NCBI GenBank assembly: GCA_002345705.1
Contig: DDWO01000001.1
Coordinates: 1 to 64,000, forward strand
Length of the DNA: 64,000 nt
From: Acholeplasmataceae bacterium UBA2284
GTDB taxonomy: Bacteria > Bacillota_I > Bacilli_A > Acholeplasmatales > Acholeplasmataceae
Direction of reading: 5' to 3'
Shown here one piece after another: positions 1-8,008 of the stretch (positions are counted from its first letter, which is position 1; each line of letters opens with the position of its first letter). The translations under genes were made by a program, and so were the position numbers. The notes below the pieces were generated by a model. It saw only the letters and a program-made list of their open reading frames with translations, had not been told where the DNA came from and ran no database searches.

Positions 1-847
1 ATCGGTGAGCATAAATCTTCGTGGTAGATATGTCTTTATGGCGCATTAATTGCTGTGCTGCATCTAAATCTCCACCCAAGTCCAGCGCTAAAGAAGCTGC
101 TGTATGCCTAAGGCTATGGGCAGAATACTTGGGATCATCGATCCCGATATCTCTAAGCATTTCTTTAACCACCATACTAATCATTCGTGTCCTCAGTCTG
201 GTTCCCTGATAGGGTTTCGTATGATTAATGAAGAGTGGTTTATATTCATCTTGTCGCTCGATCAAATATTCTTCAATCAAGCCATACACTTCTGGAGAGA
301 GTTTGACATACGCATCTTTCTCATCGTGACCTTTACCCATGATGTATAACACCTTGGTTTCATCAACGAAGCTGATATCATCCACATCTGCTCTTTCCAC
401 TTCAATTGTTCTTAATCCGGTTGTTAATAATAGCGCAATCAGAGCATGATCTCTTTTTCCAATGATGCTCTTACTCGAATAGCGTTTCGCTCTGTTTAAT
501 AGTTTAATAGCCGCTTCAAGAGATAATGATTCCCTCTTAAAGTCGGATTCAATCTTCATACCTTTTACACCTTCAGCTGCATTGGGTCCGAAACCTTCAA
601 TGTAGTACCATCGATAAAATCCCCTTATGACTACAATGTGTTTTTGAACGGATGCAGCTCTTAGCCTGGACTTCAGTTGTTCACGATAAGCCATGACATC
701 TTGCCTAGTTGGTAGGTTAGGCAAGCCATCAGCGAACTCAGCGAACTGGGCAAGCATCTTCCCGTAGGAACGCTTGGTGTTTTCTTTGATATCGAATCTT
801 TGGATATAAATATCGATAATCTCTCGAAAAAAGCCCTTGTCGTCCAT
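1..847 (-). CDS. Tyrosine recombinase / integrase, C-terminus cut by window edge
   Basis: The frame is open from an ATG at 847 to the left edge (282 codons visible). It encodes a phage-type integrase. Residues about 1-95 form a SAM-like core-binding domain. The catalytic domain follows, with all expected residues visible: R146 in TTGLRTIE, K172 in MGKGHDEK, H244 and R247 in HSLRHT, H270 in LMRHKD, and nucleophile Y279 in TTKIYAH. The family cuts and rejoins DNA at attachment sites through a 3'-phosphotyrosine. Only a few C-terminal residues should be missing. It reads out of the window, downstream of an XRE regulator in the same direction, as in integrative elements or prophages. It resembles XerC/XerD-like and Tn916-like enzymes; I cannot say which. 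A decayed homologous segment lies at about 2150-2215. Confidence 0.93.
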   Translation of the reverse strand, partial: MDDKGFFREIIDIYIQRFDIKENTKRSYGKMLAQFAEFADGLPNLPTRQDVMAYREQLKSRLRAASVQKHIVVIRGFYRWYYIEGFGPNAAEGVKGMKIESDFKRESLSLEAAIKLLNRAKRYSSKSIIGKRDHALIALLLTTGLRTIEVERADVDDISFVDETKVLYIMGKGHDEKDAYVKLSPEVYGLIEEYLIERQDEYKPLFINHTKPYQGTRLRTRMISMVVKEMLRDIGIDDPKYSAHSLRHTAASLALDLGGDLDAAQQLMRHKDISTTKIYAHR

Positions 848-965
848 TTTTATCCTTTCAATGGTTTGTTATTTTAGTAATGAGTTGTATAATCGGAATT
901 GTAGAAGGGCGGTCGCTTTTCTACTGGCCAGGTTTGTACCCCAAATACAAGCTTGGCGTCTTTTT

Positions 966-1259
966 TTACTTCATCCGATTGAATTCGTTGTGTTTCTTTA
1001 CATGTTCACTCTCGAGCTCTAGAAATTTGATCGCATCGATCTGCAAAACTTTGATGAGCTCTAACACGAGTGGAATCGGTAATTTCTGACCCCTTCGACC
1101 ACTTTCTATTTGGTAATAGTAATAGTGCGAGAGATTCAACATCCTTGATACTTCTTCAACCGATAAACCCAAATTGTTTCTATGCTCGATTAGATAAAAC
1201 CTTGGTAGTGGTGTGGCTTTGTCGCGATTCTGAACTTTCCCTGTTCCGTTGACAGGCAT
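966..1259 (-). CDS. XRE-family helix-turn-helix regulator
   Basis: A 97-residue protein starting at the ATG at 1259, which has a strong Shine-Dalgarno (AAAGGAGGAAAGTAC before ATG). An in-frame upstream ATG at 1313 lacks such a site. Residues about 20-75 form a Cro/C1-type helix-turn-helix: RNNLGLSVEEVSRMLNLSH is the turn region, followed by YYQIESGRRG. It probably binds DNA and controls the integrase gene 120 bases downstream on the same strand or the divergent XRE gene. The short tail after the HTH has no recognisable sensor domain. The gap to the integrase holds a weak inverted repeat (GTAGAA...TTCTAC) but no clear terminator, so co-transcription with the integrase is plausible. Confidence 0.85.
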   Translation of the reverse strand: MPVNGTGKVQNRDKATPLPRFYLIEHRNNLGLSVEEVSRMLNLSHYYYYQIESGRRGQKLPIPLVLELIKVLQIDAIKFLELESEHVKKHNEFNRMK

Positions 1260-1296
1260 GTACTTTCCTCCTTTCGCTAAATTCGATGGTGCCTTG

Positions 1297-1302
1297 ATTA
1301 TA
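1297..1302 (-). promoter_or_regulatory. -10 element for the leftward XRE gene
   Basis: ATTATA on the plus strand reads TATAAT on the minus strand, 38 bases upstream of the XRE start at 1259. No good -35 sits 16-18 bases upstream, so this rests on the -10 alone. Confidence 0.45.
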
Positions 1303-1363
1303 TGAGAAAGCAATCCGTCAAAAAATAACTTGGAGAAGCGAAATCACAACAGCAACAAAAAGA

Positions 1364-1383
1364 GTTTTCATATGGATGAAAAC
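1364..1383. terminator. Hairpin between the divergent XRE genes
   Basis: GTTTTCAT-atgg-ATGAAAAC is a perfect 8-bp stem with a 4-base loop, with A-rich sequence before it and a T-run after it. It lies between two divergent promoters. It could be a bidirectional transcription barrier or an operator dyad for one of the regulators; its location does not favour an ordinary gene-end terminator. Confidence 0.45.
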
Positions 1384-1427
1384 CCTTGTTTTTACGATAG
1401 AATTGATAGTTAATGTCATCAGTAACA

Positions 1428-1457
1428 TTGACTTGTAAACATTTGTTGTGGTATCAT
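1428..1457 (+). promoter_or_regulatory. Promoter for the rightward XRE gene
   Basis: TTGACT, 18 bases, TATCAT, about 38 bases upstream of the ATG at 1495. The spacer contains the near-palindrome AACATTTGTT, which could be an operator half for either XRE protein. Confidence 0.55.
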
Positions 1458-1494
1458 TCTTGCGAAAATATACGAATGTGAAGAGGTGACCTCC

Positions 1495-2091
1495 ATGGTT
1501 AAATTAAACACCGAAGATGATTTCAATAATTTGTTTATCTGTGAGAATTTGAAACGTTTGCGTGTCTCACACAACTTATCAACAACCCAAGTAGCTAGCG
1601 TCATAAAAAAATCCCGCCAAGGCTATCTCAATTACGAGAATGGCTCCAGGGAGATTGGAATACACGATTTAATTAAGCTATCACAGTTCTATGGTGTTTC
1701 GATTGATCACATAACCGGTAATCCATTCTCGAACAGGATTAGTCACACGCTCGCATTTAGGACCTACGAGATGGTAGATAATGAACTCAAGCAAGTCCTG
1801 CCTTATAATATCAATGCAGAGAACGATGATGTCATCCTGGTGAGATATAGCGAGCATAAAATTGACTTCTTCTGGCGCACTCAAACCTATCACAAGAATC
1901 AAGTGATGCTCTTTTCATACTATAACCGGCACTATATCTCTAAGATATTTTACAACATAGATGGCGGAGGTTGTTTCTTTATTCTTGATGAAATGTTTAA
2001 CTTTACAAAAGCACAGTCAGAAAACCTTATTATACATGGTATTCATGCAGGTACAATTTCAAAGAATTTTCAAATTCCTAACTTCTTATAA
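1495..2091 (+). CDS. XRE-family regulator with possible degenerate S24-like domain
   Basis: A 198-residue protein from ATG 1495, with AGAGGTGA just upstream; the in-frame GTG at 1486 overlaps that site and is less likely. Residues about 14-75 are a Cro/C1-type HTH (LKRLRVSHNLSTTQVASVI, then YLNYENGSREI). The C-terminal half has a pattern like the LexA/C1 S24 fold (NDDVILVRYSEH, then KNQVMLFSYYNRHYISKIF), but the usual Ser-Lys pair cannot be identified, so any S24 relationship is inference and self-cleavage is unlikely. The divergent partner at 966-1259 gives a two-regulator arrangement typical of prophage or ICE switches. It is followed by a decayed integrase fragment rather than by early phage genes. 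Confidence 0.85.
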   Translation: MVKLNTEDDFNNLFICENLKRLRVSHNLSTTQVASVIKKSRQGYLNYENGSREIGIHDLIKLSQFYGVSIDHITGNPFSNRISHTLAFRTYEMVDNELKQVLPYNINAENDDVILVRYSEHKIDFFWRTQTYHKNQVMLFSYYNRHYISKIFYNIDGGGCFFILDEMFNFTKAQSENLIIHGIHAGTISKNFQIPNFL

Positions 2092-2149
2092 ACCTTACAA
2101 TACGTTTGTGCCACTGGCATGTAGTTTTAAATTTTAGTTAGTGATAAAC

Positions 2150-2215
2150 TACTGTTGGTAGGTTAGGCAGCGTCACAAACTCAGTGCTCATAAGGCACGC
2201 ACTTTCCCTAGGGAT
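2150..2215 (-). pseudogene. Decayed integrase fragment
   Basis: The minus strand resembles bases about 708-770 inside the intact integrase. The core GTTGGTAGGTTAGGCA (plus strand) is identical over 16 bases at 708-723 and 2154-2169, and looser similarity (…AACTCAG…GGCA.GCA..TTCCC) continues. In the intact gene this stretch encodes GKMLAQF...GLPNLPT. Here the equivalent reading has stops and at least two single-base shifts. I read it as a remnant of an earlier integrase copy. An attachment-site explanation is less likely, because the similarity follows coding sequence. Confidence 0.55.
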
Positions 2216-2238
2216 TGCTATGGCAATTCCTTTTTTTT
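2209..2238 (+). terminator. Possible terminator ahead of the SHOCT-like gene
   Basis: AGGGATTGC-TATG-GCAATTCCT followed by TTTTTTTT. The stem contains one G-T pair. It reads rightward, after the XRE gene and before the small ORF at 2265, so it would end the XRE transcript or attenuate the next one. Confidence 0.5.
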
Positions 2239-2264
2239 CTTTTTATCCTTTAGAAAGGATACCA

Positions 2265-2447
2265 ATGAATAAGACTACGATCGTTACCGATCAAATGAAA
2301 TACGATTACTCAGTTAGGATAGCTTTTAACCTTTATATGGAAAAGCTTCTCACTGAAAGTGAATACAAAGAAATACTGTCCAGATTGAAACAACAATACA
2401 ACATAACCTTTATTACATCAGAAAGCAATGAAATAGTTGGGAATTGA
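2265..2447 (+). CDS. SHOCT-like small protein upstream of recombinase
   Basis: A 60-residue protein from ATG 2265, preceded by AGAAAGGATACC. The frame extends upstream to 2184 but has no ribosome binding site there. Residues about 22-50 (MEKLLTESEYKEILSRLKQQYN) match the short amphipathic two-helix pattern of SHOCT domains: hydrophobic, a Leu-Leu-x-x-x-x-Glu-Tyr turn, then a second helix. In Firmicutes such small proteins are commonly encoded immediately before large serine recombinases, and here it is 57 bases upstream of one. Its function is unknown; a recombination accessory or directionality role is an inference from position only. It ends in TGA. Confidence 0.65.
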   Translation: MNKTTIVTDQMKYDYSVRIAFNLYMEKLLTESEYKEILSRLKQQYNITFITSESNEIVGN

Positions 2448-2504
2448 CTTGCTATTCATTGCTTTTAGAGTGATGTATATGTACTAACCAAGGAGGTAAT
2501 ATTA

Positions 2505-4223
2505 ATGCAAAACAAACAAGTCAGAGTCATACAACCAAAACCTGTATTCGATTTATCAGGAACCCTACCTAAGAACCTCAAAAAACGCGTGTGTGCATAC
2601 GTTAGAGTGTCCACCGATAATGAGGAACAGAAAACGAGTTACATCGCTCAAACGGACGAATACACCGAAAGGATTCAAAATAACCCTGAATGGACATTCT
2701 GTGGTATCTATGCAGATGAAGGCATCAGCGGTACTTCCACTAAGCACAGGAAGCAGTTCAATAATATGATGGATGCTGCAAAGCGTGGTGAAATCGATTT
2801 GATTATGACAAAGTCAATCTCGCGTTTCGCTAGAAACACCGTCGATTGCTTAAACTACATCAGAGAGATGCGAGCAATCAATGTTGAGATATTCTTCGAA
2901 AAAGAAAACATCTACTCCTCAGATCCAAAGGTGGACTTCTTATTAACTATCATGTCATCCATCGCCCAAGAGGAAGCAAGAAATGTGAGTGAGAACGTCA
3001 AATGGAATGTTCAAAAGCGTTTCAATAATAGCGTTCCAATTGTGAATCACAATCGGTTCTTAGGTTATACCAAAGACAAACGAGGTGGCAACTTAATCGT
3101 TGTACCTGAAGAAGCAAAAATCGTCCGTGAAATCTTCCAAATGTATGTGAGTGGTATCGGTCCGATGAAGATTGCAAAACACATGGAATCCTTAGGTGCT
3201 ACCACAGGTGCTGGTGCAACCAAATGGAGTATGTCCACAGTTGCAGTAATCCTTAAGAACGAAAAATACATCGGTGATTTGGTTCAACAGAAAACGCTGA
3301 CGGTTGATTACCTTTCACATAAGAAAGTTAAGAATAAAGAACTCGCTCCGATGTATCACACCGAGAATGCACACGAAGCAATCATCGATAGAGAAACATT
3401 CCTCCTCGCACAAAGGATCAGAGAGGATCGTAGCAAGGTAAAAGTTGGTAAGGATAAGAACCTGGCCAAGTACAATGTCACTTATCCATTCTCAGCATTT
3501 ATCGTTTGCTCAGAATGCGGTCGAACCTTGAAAAGACGCTATTGGAATTACGGCACACCAGCTCAAAGAGTCATGCAACAATGTGGTGGCTACATCGACG
3601 GTAAAGCTCACTGTAAGGCTAAAGCAACATACCAAGAAATGATTGAAGGTGCAACTGTGAAAATGCTAAACGAGGTGTTTTTACAGGAAAGGGATATCAT
3701 TCCAAACATTCAGAAAATCATCAAGTCAACCATTCGAATTAGTGATGTTGAAATCAAGATTCAAAAGCTTCAAACACAAGGCGATGAGCTTGAAAGAATG
3801 ATATCAAACTTAATTGATGTTCAAGTGAAGAATCCTAATCTTTCCCAGGAGGATTTCAATAGCAAATACCAATCATTGACCTTGCAGCTACACAATAACA
3901 AAACCGAGATTAGAAAGCTTGAAGGTGAGTACTTAACGAACTACGATACACGTTCAAGACTTGCAAAGATTGAAACTACACTCAACAATTTACTAGAGCC
4001 CATCCAGGAAGTTGATAGTGATACATTGCGTTCATTCATCTACAAGATCATCTCAGTTACACCTGAAAACATTGTCTTCTGTGTAGCAGGAACCAAGAAT
4101 TATACAGATAAAGAATTCTCAGAAAATCGACATACTTTTGAAGCACTAAAACCTTTAGCAACAGGTACTTATCATAACGAAAAGTACGATAAGATTATGA
4201 ATTATAAGGTCGTTATTATCTAA
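2505..4223 (+). CDS. Large serine recombinase
   Basis: A 572-residue site-specific recombinase with a strong site (CCAAGGAGGTAATATTA). The N-terminal resolvase domain (about 28-175) carries the nucleophile S36 in YVRVSTDNEEQ and the arginine-rich TKSISRFARNTVD motif. A recombinase domain covers about 185-320. A zinc ribbon follows with C335, C338 (CSEC), C360 and C370. A coiled coil covers about 415-490, as in phiC31 and Tn5397 TndX relatives. Such enzymes integrate and excise elements between short attP and attB sites. The size is normal and the enzyme appears intact. The last 17 codons and the sequence beyond recur in decayed form near 11.53 kb, so the locus has had more than one related integration or a rearrangement. 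Confidence 0.95.
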   Translation: MQNKQVRVIQPKPVFDLSGTLPKNLKKRVCAYVRVSTDNEEQKTSYIAQTDEYTERIQNNPEWTFCGIYADEGISGTSTKHRKQFNNMMDAAKRGEIDLIMTKSISRFARNTVDCLNYIREMRAINVEIFFEKENIYSSDPKVDFLLTIMSSIAQEEARNVSENVKWNVQKRFNNSVPIVNHNRFLGYTKDKRGGNLIVVPEEAKIVREIFQMYVSGIGPMKIAKHMESLGATTGAGATKWSMSTVAVILKNEKYIGDLVQQKTLTVDYLSHKKVKNKELAPMYHTENAHEAIIDRETFLLAQRIREDRSKVKVGKDKNLAKYNVTYPFSAFIVCSECGRTLKRRYWNYGTPAQRVMQQCGGYIDGKAHCKAKATYQEMIEGATVKMLNEVFLQERDIIPNIQKIIKSTIRISDVEIKIQKLQTQGDELERMISNLIDVQVKNPNLSQEDFNSKYQSLTLQLHNNKTEIRKLEGEYLTNYDTRSRLAKIETTLNNLLEPIQEVDSDTLRSFIYKIISVTPENIVFCVAGTKNYTDKEFSENRHTFEALKPLATGTYHNEKYDKIMNYKVVII

Positions 4224-4307
4224 TTTTTTTTGAAGCTAAATATGTTGCGTAAGACACTAATTTGGAAAAAAGCCATCGGATACCTTTATAGGTCACCTGA
4301 TGGCTGA
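4172..4307. repeat. Repeat copy A: recombinase 3' end plus terminator
   Basis: This segment, covering the end of the recombinase gene, AATATGTTGCGTAAGAC (about 4239-4255) and the terminator hairpin, recurs in the same orientation at 11533-11731. Identical blocks include TCATAACGAAAAG, AATTATAAGGT, GTTATTATCTAATTTTTT, AAATATGTTGCGTAAGAC and AAAAAGCCATCGGATACCT. Copy B has about 70 extra bases before the hairpin. Sequences beyond both ends are unrelated. Confidence 0.8.
4266..4307 (-). terminator. Terminator downstream of the glycosyltransferase gene
   Basis: AGCCATC (4271-4277) pairs with GATGGCT (4299-4305) around an interrupted ACC/GGT stem. On the minus strand the hairpin is followed by TTTTTT. 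It therefore ends leftward transcription from the glycosyltransferase gene and separates it from the recombinase. A diverged copy lies at 11692-11731. Confidence 0.7.
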
Positions 4308-4354
4308 TAAATATACATGGTAATACTACTTACTCAGTATTCCACTGTCCAACA

Positions 4355-5521
4355 CTATTTTCGACTATCTTCAATCAATTCTTGGTAGTGAATTATTAGT
4401 TCTGTGACTATTTGATCCCATGTCAAGTATAGATCTCTAAATGCATTATCACATATTTGCTCATGGCTTTTTTCATCATTAAAAATACTGATTATCTTTT
4501 CTGCGTACTTTATATGTGAGTTGTGCGAAATGTATCCGTTGACGCCATCAACAATTGTACTTGCTGTTACCGCTTTTTCAAGAAACAATGTGGGTGTACG
4601 TTGACTAGCAGCTTCAACTTGAACAAGGGATGAAGAATCATATAGTGATGGTAGTAAGAAGAGATCGGACAATTTATAGTATGCAGACAGTTCAAGTCTG
4701 TTTGTAATTCGACCTGTAAAAATCGTGTTCTCATACAGTCCATTTTCATCAATTTTTTTTCTCATAAATTCTTCATATGGTCCTGATCCAATAAAAACCA
4801 TTTTAAACTTGAAATCTCTTTTTTTTAAAATAATCAGGGAGTCAATTATAAAATCAATATTTTTAATTTTATCCAAACGACCGACATATAATAGAACTTT
4901 ATGTTCAATTTGAATTTGATGTTTTTTTCTCAAATCATTAGAATGTTGTTCATCAGCCAAAGGTAATAAATCCGTTGCGTTATGTAGGACGCTTGGCATT
5001 CTTTCTGTCCCGTATTCATAAAACACTTTTGCAACTTCGTCATTTACTGCTATTAGTCGGTCACATTTATTAAATCTTCTCATTAATTCAGTTGTCGCCA
5101 TGTCACTGATAAATTTGTTTTTGGTATGCTCATAGAAATCTTTCTTATATTGGCTATGCAATGTTGCAACAACTGGAATGTTATTTTTCTTTGCGTAACT
5201 AATTCCATAATTACCTACAGCAAATGGACTATGTATATGAACAATATCAAATTTTATGTCTTTTATGTTCTTACGGAAAAATGCATCAAAGCCTGGAAAC
5301 GATATTCGATAATCTAATTTGTGAATTTTGATCGACTTTGTTCTGATGACCTTATATGGGAAACAATTAATATTTTCAATTTTTCCGTAATCAGGTGCAA
5401 TAACATACACTTCAGCAGTCTTAGACAATGTTTTTGCATAATTATCTACAACATTAACTACGCCATCGATCATCGGGAAAAACACATCTGTAAAAAAGCC
5501 AATTACTAGTTTTTTTTCCAT
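4355..5521 (-). CDS. Family 4-type glycosyltransferase
   Basis: A 388-residue protein from ATG 5521, six bases after AGGAGGTG; the in-frame GTG at 5527 overlaps that site. The N-terminal Rossmann half begins GFFTDVFFPMIDGVVNVV, typical of GT-B enzymes that glycosylate lipids or polysaccharides. The C-terminal half holds the nucleotide-sugar region LLYVGRLDKIKNIDFIIDSL and the acidic pair region YDSSSLVQVEAAS, where the first acid of the usual E-x7-E motif is Asp. No signal peptide or membrane segment is seen. It resembles diacylglycerol glucosyltransferases of wall-less bacteria in length and N-terminus, but the acceptor cannot be read from sequence. It is the last gene of the leftward block before the recombinase. 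Confidence 0.85.
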   Translation of the reverse strand: MEKKLVIGFFTDVFFPMIDGVVNVVDNYAKTLSKTAEVYVIAPDYGKIENINCFPYKVIRTKSIKIHKLDYRISFPGFDAFFRKNIKDIKFDIVHIHSPFAVGNYGISYAKKNNIPVVATLHSQYKKDFYEHTKNKFISDMATTELMRRFNKCDRLIAVNDEVAKVFYEYGTERMPSVLHNATDLLPLADEQHSNDLRKKHQIQIEHKVLLYVGRLDKIKNIDFIIDSLIILKKRDFKFKMVFIGSGPYEEFMRKKIDENGLYENTIFTGRITNRLELSAYYKLSDLFLLPSLYDSSSLVQVEAASQRTPTLFLEKAVTASTIVDGVNGYISHNSHIKYAEKIISIFNDEKSHEQICDNAFRDLYLTWDQIVTELIIHYQELIEDSRK

Positions 5522-5592
5522 GTTCACCTCCTGTAATTGTTAACGACTATATTTTGATGTTTTACTTTAAGTTAAATTTCATCCAAATTAAT

Positions 5593-6405
5593 TCAGATTT
5601 TTTCATCACGAAAATAGTCTACAACATCATCATAACCTAACTCATATATTTTTCTTGAATGGCTAGAAGAAAAATCAAGAACTTTACCTAATCTTTTTGT
5701 AGCTCTTATTTCATGAATTTTTATATTTTTATACTTCTTCTTTATTGCACGCAAAGAAGATAGTGCAGAAATTGTGATGCATATTATTTCATCACAACCA
5801 AAATCAATTAATGGTTGAACAGGTGTGTTATCAAAATATCCGCCATCTCGATATTTTCTGCTATTTGTGATAACTGGTGGAAATATAATTGGTATCGAAC
5901 ACGAAGCAACTAATGTACTAATTTGCATTGTTTTATCAAACTCTTTAAGTGGGATATACAGGACTTGTGATTCATTTTGGACGTAATGTTTGAAGGTAGA
6001 TTTCAACAAATCCATGAATCCCTTATCCGCATCGCCTGTGTCTGAAATTCCTATGAAAATATTGCTGCTTTTTAATAATTCAAAATCAATATTTTCGTTC
6101 AACAACTCGTTAAGTTTTTTTATTGAAAATAGACCACTATCAATTAATCTTAGTCGCTGATTTTTAACCGTCGTAATTATTGAGGGGTTATGTCCCAGTG
6201 GATCCTCAGGGACATTAAACCATATCTCTTTAGCTACATCTAGTGAACTAGCTACAGCAAAAGTAGCGTTGATTGCGCCAATTGACGATCCAGAGAAAGC
6301 AATTGTTTGTTGTAATATACCCAAATCTTCAAGGGCTTTTAGTGCTCCAATTTGGTAAGCTCCTCTTGCTCCACCACCTGATAAACAAATTCCTATTTTT
6401 TTCAT
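5593..6405 (-). CDS. Patatin-like phospholipase
   Basis: A 270-residue cytoplasmic patatin-family lipid acyl hydrolase. The oxyanion-hole glycine loop GGGARG is at residues 10-15, the nucleophile elbow GSSIG has S41 as the likely nucleophile, and the catalytic aspartate lies in the DGGYFDNTP motif near residue 187. All Ser-Asp dyad elements are present, so it should be active. The family includes RssA-type and NTE-type enzymes and toxins; with no signal peptide a housekeeping lipid role is more likely. GAGAGGATGG precedes the ATG. It lies 143 bases after the TetR gene with no clear terminator between. The next gene is a putative lipid glycosyltransferase, so membrane lipid turnover is a reasonable theme. 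Confidence 0.9.
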   Translation of the reverse strand: MKKIGICLSGGGARGAYQIGALKALEDLGILQQTIAFSGSSIGAINATFAVASSLDVAKEIWFNVPEDPLGHNPSIITTVKNQRLRLIDSGLFSIKKLNELLNENIDFELLKSSNIFIGISDTGDADKGFMDLLKSTFKHYVQNESQVLYIPLKEFDKTMQISTLVASCSIPIIFPPVITNSRKYRDGGYFDNTPVQPLIDFGCDEIICITISALSSLRAIKKKYKNIKIHEIRATKRLGKVLDFSSSHSRKIYELGYDDVVDYFRDEKI

Positions 6406-6548
6406 AATACCATCCTCTCAAAAAAATCAAACTATTTATTTACAGCATAAAATAGTGATTATTTATCAAGTACTCTAAAAATATGCATAAAAACTATTTG
6501 ATGGTTTGTAATCTATATTTGTCTATTTTACTAATTTGTCACTCTAAT

Positions 6549-7088
6549 TTATGATTTTTGCTTATTGAACGTAATAAGATTGTATATAATTTTAGTCATT
6601 TCTTCAACAGATTCTGCTTTCGAGTTTCTTATCCACTCAACTACTATTGAAAAAAGGGCACCTTCAAGAAATTTTGCTTTATACCTGTCCTCTTTATCGA
6701 CATCAAATATTTTTTTTAATAAACTTGAAATCTCAACTTCAAAAGACTGAAAGATAAGATATTCTAAATTATTTTTAATAAGCACTTCAAATAATTCTGA
6801 GTATTCATCAAAAACTATAATCATCTTTTTTATTGAATTATATGTGGCATCGCCTGCATCAATGCCAGATTCTAAATCAGTCATCAATCTTTCATAAATC
6901 TTCCTACCTTGATCAATCAAAATGTCTTCTTTCGATTCAAAATTACGATAGAACGTAGGTCTCGCTACCCCGGCCTTCTTTGTGATATCTTCAATGGAAA
7001 CTTTTCTGAATGCATTTTTTTTAAGTAAGTACATCAATGCATTATATATCCACTCTTTGCTTCTGGTGACTTGAACGTTTTCCTTCAT
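6549..7088 (-). CDS. TetR/AcrR-family regulator
   Basis: A 179-residue regulator. The N-terminal 50 residues are a TetR HTH (VSIEDITKKAGVARPTFYRNF, shown here only in part). The remaining helices (about 60-175) are an unassigned ligand and dimer domain of the kind seen in DhaS-like TetR proteins. The start overlaps the end of the degV gene by four bases, so the two are translationally coupled. It is the sixth gene of the leftward operon that begins at 11368 with ABC transporter subunits; control of that operon by its own product, perhaps through the tandem repeat at 11460-11486, is an inference. Confidence 0.88.
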   Translation of the reverse strand: MKENVQVTRSKEWIYNALMYLLKKNAFRKVSIEDITKKAGVARPTFYRNFESKEDILIDQGRKIYERLMTDLESGIDAGDATYNSIKKMIIVFDEYSELFEVLIKNNLEYLIFQSFEVEISSLLKKIFDVDKEDRYKAKFLEGALFSIVVEWIRNSKAESVEEMTKIIYNLITFNKQKS

Positions 7089-7972
7089 ACGTTACTTCCA
7101 ATTATATTAAAATCATCCTTATCAGTAATAAAGATACCTATCCCGATAACATCAGGTCCAACATGTGCACCTACTACCGGAGTAGATGGCGATTCATATA
7201 AATTTTCTAGTCCCAGGTATTCTTTAATAATACTCACAAAAAACTCTTTCAGAACGGGATTTCCCGTGTAGATTAAGTATGCTTGATACGGACGATTATT
7301 CACATAAGATTTAACTTTAGTTGTTATTGATAATAATGTTGCTTTTATTGTTCTTTTATTTTCAATCGAAACGATTTCTCCAGATTCCTGTACTTGTAAA
7401 ACAGGTTTGATGTTTAGCAGTTTACCGATATATCCTTTCGCATTGCTCAAACGCCCATTTTTGACTAGGTATGTCAAAGAATTTACAGCAAAATATATCG
7501 TATTCGATTGAGTCATATTCGTGAGTCTATTTTCAATTTCATCAAGTGAATAACCTTCATCCAGCATCTTTTTTGCTTCTAGTGCAAAAATCCCTTCAGA
7601 AAAACAGACCGTCTTAGTATCAAATACCTTGATTTTTAATTTCCCTTCAAACTCTTTAGCAGCCAAAATGCAAGAATTGTATGTTCCACTCATTTTAGAT
7701 GATATTGTAACAACAAATATCTCTTCAATCCCTTGATTTAAATACTCTTGAAACAATTCAGCAACTTCACCTACTGAAGGTTGACTGGTTCTAGGCAATA
7801 ATTCCTTATCATTTTTCAACATGTCATAGAACTTATCTGCCTTAAGTGTTAGTCCATCTTCATACTCTTTACCCTCAATATTGATTTTAATGCGTAGAAT
7901 CTCAATTCCATGCTCAATAGGATAATAATCTAGTCCTCCAGTTGATGTGTCAATAACTATTCTTTTTTCCAT
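7085..7972 (-). CDS. DegV-family fatty-acid-binding protein
   Basis: A 295-residue DegV protein. The family binds a fatty acid in a cleft between two alpha/beta domains and, in Firmicutes (FakB), presents it to the kinase FakA. Visible family features are the N-terminal IVIDTSTGGL, the RTSQPSVGEV motif near residue 60 and TISSKMSGTYNS near residue 93. The site AAAGGTGG precedes ATG 7972. The downstream TetR gene overlaps by four bases. No fakA is in this window. With patatin and a glycosyltransferase nearby, a fatty-acid or lipid theme for the block is plausible; the ligand is unknown. Confidence 0.9.
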   Translation of the reverse strand: MEKRIVIDTSTGGLDYYPIEHGIEILRIKINIEGKEYEDGLTLKADKFYDMLKNDKELLPRTSQPSVGEVAELFQEYLNQGIEEIFVVTISSKMSGTYNSCILAAKEFEGKLKIKVFDTKTVCFSEGIFALEAKKMLDEGYSLDEIENRLTNMTQSNTIYFAVNSLTYLVKNGRLSNAKGYIGKLLNIKPVLQVQESGEIVSIENKRTIKATLLSITTKVKSYVNNRPYQAYLIYTGNPVLKEFFVSIIKEYLGLENLYESPSTPVVGAHVGPDVIGIGIFITDKDDFNIIGSNV

Positions 7973-8008
7973 AATTTATCCACCTTTCTCTTATTTAATA
8001 ATATCTGT

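Noticed and set aside
708..723. 16-base repeat with 2154-2169 as a core attachment site
   Set aside because: Similarity continues along the integrase reading frame on one side, which fits a decayed gene copy better; kept only as a possibility.
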